The position numbers were made by a program, and so were the translations under genes. 64,000 nt of DNA from contig NZ_GL876933.1 in assembly GCF_000192575.1 (NCBI RefSeq), positions 463,796-527,795 on the forward strand, read 5' to 3'. The DNA is from Novosphingobium nitrogenifigens DSM 19370. Lineage in GTDB: Bacteria; Pseudomonadota; Alphaproteobacteria; Sphingomonadales; Sphingomonadaceae. The notes beneath the pieces were generated by a model, which saw only the letters and a list, made by a program, of their open reading frames with translations, did not search any database and was not told the DNA's origin. Shown in pieces: positions 58,444-64,000 of this stretch (position 1 is the stretch's first letter; every line of letters begins with the position of its first letter).

Positions 58444-59364
58444 TCAGAGTATGCGCCGCAAGGCGGCAAGGACGGTAAGGCGTGCGGTCAGCAGCGCCAG
58501 TGCAACGCCGCCGAGCGGGATCGCGGCGATCACCCCCCAGTCGAGCCAGCGCAAGGTGGCCCCGGTTACCATGCCCGAACCCAGTCCGGCAAATTCATGG
58601 GCGAGGATAAAGATCGCGGTCAACCCGACGGCGCCGCCGATGATACCACCGGCCGCAGCGTCTGTCGCGGCCGCACGCTGGAACACGCCCGCAATCTGGG
58701 CATCGGTCCCGCCCAGCATGTGCACGATCTCGATGGTGGTGCGGTGGTTGCCCAGCGCATTGCGCACCGAGAGCACGACGGTCGCGACCGTCGCCACTGC
58801 GAGCAAGGTGATGAGGCCGCCCGAAAGCCATTGCAGCGCGACGATTGCCCGGAATACCGGCGCGAGCCAGGCCTGTTGCGCATCGACGCGGGCTGCTGGA
58901 GCTGCCGCCGCGATTGCCCGGTGCAGCCGGTCGAGTTCCTGCGGCGTTGCGCTGCCTGAAAGGTGAAGGTCGATCAGTGCCGGGATCGGCATGTCCTCGA
59001 CCTCGTCGCCCGGACGCGTGCCGAGCCAGGGTTCGAGCAGGGAATTGAGTTCATCCTGCGCCACGCGGCGGACCTGGGTGACGCCGGGAACTTTGCCCAG
59101 CGCCGCGACCGCTGCGTCGGCCTGCCGATTGCGTTCGGCGGGGGCCGCGCTCACGATCTGGACGGTGACGCCGCCTGAAAGGTCGGCGTCGGCCGCAACG
59201 GCGGCATTGCGCAAGGCAAGGCCGCTTGCCGCCGCGATCACCATCAGTGCGATGACGATGGCAATGACCCAGGGCATCGGCCCGGTCAGGCGCGGCTCGG
59301 GCAGGATGCGCGCGTCGCTGCCGTCGACATTGCGTCGGCTGCCGAAAAGCGCTGACGCGTTCAT
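58444..59364 (-). CDS. ftsX: Cell-division ABC transporter permease FtsX
   Basis: A 306-residue inner-membrane protein that links FtsE to periplasmic wall hydrolases. The first helix is near residues 32-52 (MPWVIAIVIALMVIAAASGLAL), followed by a periplasmic loop of about 115 residues and three C-terminal helices (WLSGGLITLLAVATVATVVLSV, AGGIIGGAVGLTAIFILAHEF, WGVIAAIPLGGVALALLTARLTVLAAL). The sequence TTIEIVHMLGGTDAQIAGVF is typical FtsX. It overlaps ftsE by 4 bases. Confidence 0.93.
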   Translation of the reverse strand: MNASALFGSRRNVDGSDARILPEPRLTGPMPWVIAIVIALMVIAAASGLALRNAAVAADADLSGGVTVQIVSAAPAERNRQADAAVAALGKVPGVTQVRRVAQDELNSLLEPWLGTRPGDEVEDMPIPALIDLHLSGSATPQELDRLHRAIAAAAPAARVDAQQAWLAPVFRAIVALQWLSGGLITLLAVATVATVVLSVRNALGNHRTTIEIVHMLGGTDAQIAGVFQRAAATDAAAGGIIGGAVGLTAIFILAHEFAGLGSGMVTGATLRWLDWGVIAAIPLGGVALALLTARLTVLAALRRIL

Positions 59365-60116
59365 GACGCGGAAGAGCCCGGTCGGAATGTGTCGCTGGCC
59401 CGGTTCTGGCGACGCGGCGGATAGCGCAAGGCGCCGGTCGGGTCGGCAAGGCGCCCCTTGTCGAGGCGCATGATCAGCGAATCGGGGACATTGCCGATGA
59501 GGTGGAGGTCGTGCGTCGCGACCACCACGGTCGTGCCCAGCCGGTTGAGGCTTTCGAACAGCAGCAACAGTTTGAGCGCCATGTCCGGGTCGACGTTGCC
59601 GGTCGGTTCGTCGGCGATGAGCATGTCGGGGCGGGCGATGACCGCCCGGGCGATGGCGACGCGCTGCTGCTCCCCGCCCGAAAGCGTGGCCGGACGCGCG
59701 TGGCGACGATCGCCGAGACCAACCCAGTCGAGCATTTCGCCGACGGGCTTGGCGATCTCGCGCTCGCTGACCCCGGCAACGCGCAAGGGCAGGGCGACGT
59801 TGTCGAACGCGGAAAGATGCGGGACGAGGCGGAAGTCCTGGAACACGACGCCCAGGCGGCGGCGAAATCCGGGCAGGCGTTCGCGCGGCAGGGTGATCGC
59901 GTCGGTGCCGAACATGCGGATCAGCCCGCGCGAGGGGCGCTGCGCCAGATAAAGAAGCTTGAGCAGGCTGGTCTTGCCCGCACCCGATGCCCCGGTCAGG
60001 AAATAGAACCGTCCGGAGTAGAGGGTGAAGGAAATGTCGCTCAGCACTTCCTTGTCCGACCCATAGCGCAGCCCGACGTTGTCGAAATGCACGATTTCGG
60101 CTTCAGGCTCGCTCAT
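59361..60116 (-). CDS. ftsE: Cell-division ATP-binding protein FtsE
   Basis: A 251-residue ABC ATPase partner of FtsX. Walker A is GASGAGKTS at about 42-50, followed by the Q-loop VVFQDFRLVPHLSAFDNV, the signature LSGGEQQRVAIARA, Walker B MLIADEPTGNVDP and the H-loop VVATHDLHLI. The family is normally about 225 residues; the additional 25 or so form a basic C-terminal tail (RLADPTGALRYPPRRQNRASDTF). It is divergent from the zinc-ribbon gene at 60,275. Confidence 0.94.
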   Translation of the reverse strand: MSEPEAEIVHFDNVGLRYGSDKEVLSDISFTLYSGRFYFLTGASGAGKTSLLKLLYLAQRPSRGLIRMFGTDAITLPRERLPGFRRRLGVVFQDFRLVPHLSAFDNVALPLRVAGVSEREIAKPVGEMLDWVGLGDRRHARPATLSGGEQQRVAIARAVIARPDMLIADEPTGNVDPDMALKLLLLFESLNRLGTTVVVATHDLHLIGNVPDSLIMRLDKGRLADPTGALRYPPRRQNRASDTFRPGSSAS

Positions 60117-60274
60117 CAGTGGTGCTTGTCTTGCGTTTTTTCCGTCGGACGGGGCGACCGCGTTGGCCTGCGAAGAGCATACGCGTCAATGCATGTGGAA
60201 AAAAGGCCGTGGACGCAATTCTCCCCGCCTGATCCTATTGTTTCGGATGCCGGTCGCGTGTTTAACGCTTGCAT

Positions 60275-61072
60275 ATGATCATCGCCTGCCCCGCTTGCTC
60301 GACGCGCTATGTCGTTCCCGACAGCGCCATCGGCGTGGACGGGCGCACCGTGCGCTGCGCCAAGTGCCGGCACAGCTGGTTTCAGGCGGGGCCGGAATTG
60401 GCGCCCCGGCCCGATGCTCCTGTCATGCCGGTTCCGGAAATGGCGGCTGCGAGTGCTCCGGTTACGCCATCTCCCGGTTCGGCTCCTGCCGATGGCGGCT
60501 TTGCGCCGTCCGAAAGCGGGCGGGTCCCTTCGCCCCCGGGCGACGTGGCGCCTCCGGTTCCTCCGGTCGCTCCCGCTTCGACGGCGGCTGGTCTTGCCGA
60601 AGAAGGGCCTTCGCCCTTTGCGCATGAACCTCCGTTCCGTCCGCGTCGCAATCCGCTCAAGCTCTGGACGATTGCCGGTGTGGTCTTTGCACTGGTGGTT
60701 GCCGCGCTGATCGGCGCGGTCAGCTATTTCGGCCTGCCCGACTGGCTGCCGGTGGCCAAGCAGACGTTCGGCCCGACGCGCCCCGATCTTGAACTCTCGT
60801 TCCCTGCCGAGCGGCAGGATCGTCGCACGCTGCCCAATGGGACCGAATATTTCGGAGCCAGCGGGACGATCACCAATGTGGGCAAGGACGTGCGGGAAGT
60901 TCCCCCGATCCTGATCGTGCTGCGCGATGGACAGAATCGGGTCGTCTATACCTGGAACGTGATTCCGCCCAAGGACGTGCTCAAGCCCGGCGAGAGCGAA
61001 ACCATCAACGAGGCCGTCACTGACGTGCCCAAGACGGCCAAGTTCGCGGAAATCGGCTGGAAGCCTGAATAA
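60275..61072 (+). CDS. MJ0042-type zinc-ribbon membrane protein
   Basis: A 265-residue protein. The N-terminal zinc ribbon (IIACPACSTRYVVPDSAIGVDGRTVRCAKCRHSWFQ) has two CxxC pairs and belongs to the MJ0042 finger group. A Pro/Ala-rich linker of about 80 residues follows, then one membrane helix (LWTIAGVVFALVVAALIGAVSYF) and a C-terminal DUF3426-like domain (GTITNVGKDVREVPPILIVLRDGQNRVVYTWNVIPP). The ATG at 60275 is preferred over the TTG two codons earlier. The divergent placement next to ftsEX is common in sphingomonads. The role is unknown. Confidence 0.88.
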   Translation: MIIACPACSTRYVVPDSAIGVDGRTVRCAKCRHSWFQAGPELAPRPDAPVMPVPEMAAASAPVTPSPGSAPADGGFAPSESGRVPSPPGDVAPPVPPVAPASTAAGLAEEGPSPFAHEPPFRPRRNPLKLWTIAGVVFALVVAALIGAVSYFGLPDWLPVAKQTFGPTRPDLELSFPAERQDRRTLPNGTEYFGASGTITNVGKDVREVPPILIVLRDGQNRVVYTWNVIPPKDVLKPGESETINEAVTDVPKTAKFAEIGWKPE

Positions 61073-61141
61073 GGGCAGGGCCTTCGTTCCATGTGCGCAA
61101 AGGCGTGGGACGAAAAAAATGAAGTTCTTTTGCAAACATGG

Positions 61142-61170
61142 TTGCGCACCCCAAAGTCCTTTGCTAGGGG
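61142..61170 (+). promoter_or_regulatory. Candidate tRNA-Leu promoter
   Basis: TTGCGC and TAGGGG with a 17-base spacer lie 55 bases before the tRNA. The -10 is poor, so this is tentative. Confidence 0.3.
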
Positions 61171-61224
61171 CGCGCTCCTACCCCGACGGAGCGACGGTTT
61201 AACGCCTTGCTCCGGAACGATGAT

Positions 61225-61311
61225 GCGGTCGTGGCGGAATTGGTAGACGCGCAACGTTGAGGTCGTTGTGGCCGAAAGGCCGTGGAAGTTCGAGTCTTCT
61301 CGACCGCACCA
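61225..61311 (+). tRNA. tRNA-Leu (anticodon GAG)
   Basis: An 87-base class II tRNA with encoded CCA. Acceptor arms are GCGGTCG/CGACCGC. The anticodon stem is CAACG/CGTTG with loop TTGAGGT, giving anticodon GAG. The long variable arm contains GGCCGAAAGGCC, and the T arm contains the usual TTCGAGT loop. Confidence 0.95.
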
Positions 61312-61350
61312 TTCTTCTGATGGAAATGGAAAACACCCCTTCGGGGGCAC

Positions 61351-61379
61351 CCCGCAGTCCCGACGGCTGCGGGTTTTTT
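61351..61379 (+). terminator. Rho-independent terminator after tRNA-Leu
   Basis: Arms CCCGCAG/CTGCGGG around a 9-base loop are followed by TTTTTT. A second small hairpin (CCCC-TTC-GGGG) just upstream may help. The LysR gene ends four bases further on the other strand. Confidence 0.85.
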
Positions 61380-61383
61380 GTGT

Positions 61384-62322
61384 TCAGTGTTCCTGTGCGT
61401 CGGCGTCGATGGCGTCGGTCGTGGCTGAACGCGGAGAAGACGTTTGCGCCAGGCTCCAGATCAGCGTCTGGCGGGCGTGGGCGATGCGCGGGTGGCGCAG
61501 GGCGCTGGGCGTCCAGACAAGGAAGTAGGCGTTCTGGCTGACCGCGATCGGCGCCGGGATCTCGACCAGTTCGCCGCGCGCGATTTCGCTGTGACACAGA
61601 TAGACCGGCAGCACCGACCAGCCGAAGCCGACAGTCAGGAGGGCGCGCAGGCCTCTGAGGTCGGGCGCGATCAGAGCCGGGCTGACGGGATCGCGCAGCA
61701 GGTTGTTGCGTTCCAGCCATCCTTCCATCAGCGGTTGTTCGAGCGTGTAGGCAAGGACCGGTTCGGCCGCGAGGCCGTCGGCCAGATCCTCGGCGGCCAG
61801 AATGCGTGCGGCAACGGCAGGGCCTGCAACCGCGATCAGGGGTTCGGTGCGGATCAGTTCGCTGCGCAGGCGTCGATCCTGCACCGGGAAGGCGGAAATC
61901 CCGAGATCGCAATGCCCCTCGATCAGATTGTGCAACACTTCGTCGCGTCCGGCGGTCTGAAGGCGCACGCGCATGCCCGCTTCGAGCAGGGGGACGAGTT
62001 GCGGGGCGACCACTTCGGACAGGAAGTCGGGATTGCCGATGATGCGGATGGCACCCGCCAGTTCGGCCGACCGCGCGCGGGCTGCGGCCAATGCCGCTTC
62101 GGCCTGGTCGAGGCGGTCGCCGATGTCGGCGGCAAGCTCGTCGGCGGCGGCGGTCGGGGTGACGCCGTGGACGTGGCGTTCGAACAACTGGCGTCCGATC
62201 GCGCTTTCGAGGCTGGCAATGTGTTGCGACACGGCCGGCTGGGTCAGTTCGAGTGCGCGCGCGGCGCTGCTGATCGAGCGCTGCCGATAGACTTCCATGA
62301 AGGTGCGGAGCCGTGTGAGCAT
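61384..62322 (-). CDS. LysR-family transcriptional regulator
   Basis: A 312-residue regulator. The winged helix-turn-helix is at residues 1-60 (LTRLRTFMEVYRQRSISSAARALELTQPAVSQHIASLESAIGRQLFERH). The rest is a periplasmic-binding-protein-like effector domain (IRIIGNPDFLSEVVAPQLVPLLEAGMRVRLQTAG onward). It is divergent from the aldehyde dehydrogenase gene, separated by 559 bases, and a palindrome lies 9 bases from its start. It may control the dehydrogenase gene and itself. Confidence 0.92.
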   Translation of the reverse strand: MLTRLRTFMEVYRQRSISSAARALELTQPAVSQHIASLESAIGRQLFERHVHGVTPTAAADELAADIGDRLDQAEAALAAARARSAELAGAIRIIGNPDFLSEVVAPQLVPLLEAGMRVRLQTAGRDEVLHNLIEGHCDLGISAFPVQDRRLRSELIRTEPLIAVAGPAVAARILAAEDLADGLAAEPVLAYTLEQPLMEGWLERNNLLRDPVSPALIAPDLRGLRALLTVGFGWSVLPVYLCHSEIARGELVEIPAPIAVSQNAYFLVWTPSALRHPRIAHARQTLIWSLAQTSSPRSATTDAIDADAQEH

Positions 62323-62330
62323 GGTTCAAG

Positions 62331-62348
62331 CCATAAATAATTTTATGG
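62331..62348 (-). promoter_or_regulatory. Candidate LysR operator
   Basis: CCATAAA-TAAT-TTTATGG is a perfect AT-rich palindrome 9 bases upstream of the LysR start codon, suited to autoregulation. Confidence 0.5.
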
Positions 62349-62423
62349 GTGAGGCCTAGTCCGCTTTTGAGACGAGGCGGGCGAGTCCTGCTAGAAGGGC
62401 TTCAACAAGACGAATTCACGACA

Positions 62424-62461
62424 TCGCATTGCCGGTGAAACCCTGGTCACCGGCAATGCGA
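62424..62461. repeat. Perfect 15-base inverted repeat
   Basis: Arms TCGCATTGCCGGTGA (62424-62438) and its exact complement (62447-62461) enclose an 8-base loop, AACCCTGG. No T-run follows on either strand. Confidence 0.8.
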
Positions 62462-62668
62462 CAGTCAAGTCAAGCTTCTTCAGGCAAGGTTGATGCAGTC
62501 CCGGACTAGGCAGTGGGGCTGCAGGCGCAGGAAACAGGAGAAACGGTCGCACCATCCTAATCCGACGCCGATGTGATCGGTTTTTCCGACCCCGCATCGT
62601 CAACCGACCGTAACAGTTAAGCCCGGACCGACCCGACCCCAAGCCCCCCCCAAGGGTTGGTCCGCGCC

Positions 62669-62717
62669 GCGGCGAGGCATCGCACCTGCCCCCCTCTCCC
62701 CAGCGATGCCTCGCCGC
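62669..62717. repeat. Perfect 15-base inverted repeat with C-rich loop
   Basis: Arms GCGGCGAGGCATCGC (62669-62683) and its exact complement (62703-62717) enclose a 19-base loop consisting mainly of C and T on the plus strand (CCCCCCTCTCCCC). If transcribed from the plus strand, the loop would be anti-Shine-Dalgarno-like. Confidence 0.75.
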
Positions 62718-62881
62718 CATCGGCGCCACATCAGGGCGCCCACACGAATTCCCGCCGCGCCTTGCGGCAGACACTGAGCCCGCTTGTCAGTTTGCATGGG
62801 CCAGCCTTCAACAAGGTTCGATACGGCGCCAGGGCCGACGGACTTTGCGACGGGGTTGGTTCTTTCGCTTCGGAGAATGAC

Positions 62882-64000
62882 TTGGTTGCCGCCGACTTGC
62901 GTATGATCGTTGCGACGATGCGCCGGGCGCAGTTGGCGGCAGGGGTTCCCGATGCCGCCTTGCGGCGTGACCGGCTCGAGCGCGTGGCGCAACTTCTCGA
63001 CGAACATCATCGCCCGCTTGCAGCCGCAGCCGCTGCTGACCGCGGGCTCGAAACCGTTGCCGCGACGCATGCGCCGGATCTGGTGTCCGCCCATGCGAAT
63101 CTCAGCCGGGCCGCACGCGAGGTTGAATCCTGGATGGCCCGCCGTCCCGGCTCGGATTATTGGCCCCAGGGTGTCGTGGGCATCATTGCCCCGTGGACAT
63201 ATCCGGTCAGCCTGGCACTTGCCCCGCTCGCTGGGGCTTTTGCGGCGGGGAATGTCGCCCTGATCAAGCTTTCCCCTTATGCCCAGCGCAGCAGCGACCT
63301 GCTTGCCGATCTGGTCGGGCGCTACTTTTCGCCTGCGGAACTTGGCGTGGTGCAGGGGGATGACAGCGTCGGCGCCTGTTTTGCCGAACTTCCCTTCGCG
63401 CATCTGGTCTTTACCGGCAGCGCGCGGGCAGCGCGCTCGGTCGCGGCCAATGCCGCCGCGCGGCTGACCCCGATCACTTATGCAGTCGGAGGCAAGTCTC
63501 CCGCGATCGTTGCTGCCGATGCCGATCTCGACCGGGCCGCGCGCTTCGTCATGACGGCGAAGCTGCGTCACGCCGGGCAGTGCTGCCACACGGTCGATCA
63601 TGTCATGGTCGCGCGCGAAGTGGCCGAGCCCTTCGTCGAAGCGGCCCGGATCCATGCGGCGGACATTTTCGCGAACGCGCCCGCGTTTCCTGCGATCGTC
63701 AATCGGACCCATTACGACCGCCTTCAGTCCTTGCTGGCCGATGCGCAGAAACGCGGCGCACGGCGTGTGCCGCTCGATCCGACTGCCACCGTGCCCGAAA
63801 AGGCAAGCGGCAAGCGCACGGCAGCGGGGCGCGGCGGTCCTCATCGCATGGCGCCCGAATTGCTGCTCGATGCCGATGAAAGCATGGCGATCATGGCCGA
63901 GGAAGTGTTCGGGCCGGTGCTGCCCGTCGTCACGGTCGCCGACGATATGGATGCGATCGGTCGCATCGCTGTCGGGCCTTTGCCGGCACAGGCCATCTAT
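62882..64000 (+). CDS. Aldehyde dehydrogenase-family protein (partial, catalytic residues missing)
   Basis: The 5' 1119 bases of a gene that leaves the window. The product resembles coniferyl-aldehyde-type dehydrogenases (RRDRLERVAQLLDEHHRPL, GVVGIIAPWTYPVSLALAPLAGAFAAGN, AFVFTGSA-like LVFTGSARAARS, EEVFGPVLPVV). The Cys of the active site is present (AGQCC). Two hallmarks are changed: the PWN motif Asn is Thr (PWTYP), and the general-base Glu of ELGGK is Ala (YAVGGKSP). I prefer the TTG at 62882 because GGAGA is well spaced; the ATG at 62903 has no ribosome site. It may be inactive as a dehydrogenase or do different chemistry. Confidence 0.8.
   Translation, partial: MVAADLRMIVATMRRAQLAAGVPDAALRRDRLERVAQLLDEHHRPLAAAAAADRGLETVAATHAPDLVSAHANLSRAAREVESWMARRPGSDYWPQGVVGIIAPWTYPVSLALAPLAGAFAAGNVALIKLSPYAQRSSDLLADLVGRYFSPAELGVVQGDDSVGACFAELPFAHLVFTGSARAARSVAANAAARLTPITYAVGGKSPAIVAADADLDRAARFVMTAKLRHAGQCCHTVDHVMVAREVAEPFVEAARIHAADIFANAPAFPAIVNRTHYDRLQSLLADAQKRGARRVPLDPTATVPEKASGKRTAAGRGGPHRMAPELLLDADESMAIMAEEVFGPVLPVVTVADDMDAIGRIAVGPLPAQAIY

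Larger units (their letters stand above)
62323..62881. other. Structured non-coding region between divergent LysR and dehydrogenase genes
   Basis: These 559 bases lack a convincing gene. They hold a LysR-type palindrome at 62331-62348 and two perfect 15-base inverted repeats, at 62424-62461 and 62669-62717. Long C and G runs occur near 62640-62700. The only longer open frame (minus strand, 62391-62774) is Arg/Pro/Gly-rich low complexity and looks like chance. Confidence 0.6.

Noticed and set aside
62391..62774. 127-residue minus-strand frame in the non-coding gap
   Set aside because: Low-complexity Arg/Pro/Gly composition, no ribosome site, and it runs across the perfect inverted repeats.

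Overview
The window looks like chromosome from a GC-rich alphaproteobacterium, most likely a sphingomonad (Novosphingobium/Sphingobium-like). This is inferred from gene content and order: a petABC cytochrome bc1 operon, lgt followed by a MidA-type methyltransferase, hisC overlapping tyrA, ftsEX divergent from an MJ0042-type zinc-ribbon protein, and rpmI-rplT-pheS-pheT. No rRNA is present, so the taxon is not proven.

Region 1 (about 1-23,960) has the character of an accessory island. It holds an LprI-like exported protein, a truncated alpha/beta-hydrolase remnant, and a TetR regulator divergent from a four-gene efflux operon (NodT-type lipoprotein, HlyD-type adaptor, RbbA-like ABC fusion, YhhJ-like permease). 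Next comes a seven-gene minus-strand type I restriction-modification operon, read from 18,481 down to 9,529: half-length HsdS, HsdM, full-length HsdS, HAD hydrolase, DUF3800 protein, HsdR, YgjP-type metallopeptidase. An exported ankyrin-like protein, a GIY-YIG nuclease-like protein, an unknown membrane protein and a three-gene recombinase module follow. The large serine recombinase reads into a tRNA-Gly(TCC) gene on the opposite strand, and its last 15 codons and stop lie inside that tRNA. This marks a very probable right junction of an integrative element at the tRNA 3' end. I did not find the left junction in the window.

Region 2 (about 24,000-62,300) is core chromosome. It contains apt, petABC, midA, lgt, an acyl-CoA ligase, glnD, a YqgE/AlgH protein, gltX, a small gene behind a well-formed Fur-box promoter, nadE, prs, an AraC regulator, hisN, an exported amidohydrolase, metA behind a SAM riboswitch, rpmI-rplT, pheST, an aldose epimerase, prfC, an alpha/beta hydrolase, glnK-amt behind a sigma-54 promoter, hisC-tyrA, ftsEX with ydcF and a PlsC-like acyltransferase, the zinc-ribbon protein, tRNA-Leu(GAG) and a LysR regulator. 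GlnD and its substrate PII protein (with Tyr51) are both encoded here, although 21 kb apart.

Region 3 (62,323-64,000) is a 559-base non-coding stretch with a LysR-type palindrome and two perfect 15-base inverted repeats. It is followed by an aldehyde dehydrogenase-family gene that runs off the window and lacks two of the usual catalytic residues.

The most interesting items are the type I R-M operon with embedded HAD and DUF3800 genes and a spare half-specificity subunit, the recombinase/tRNA-Gly junction, the structured non-coding region near 62.4-62.7 kb, and the degenerate aldehyde dehydrogenase.
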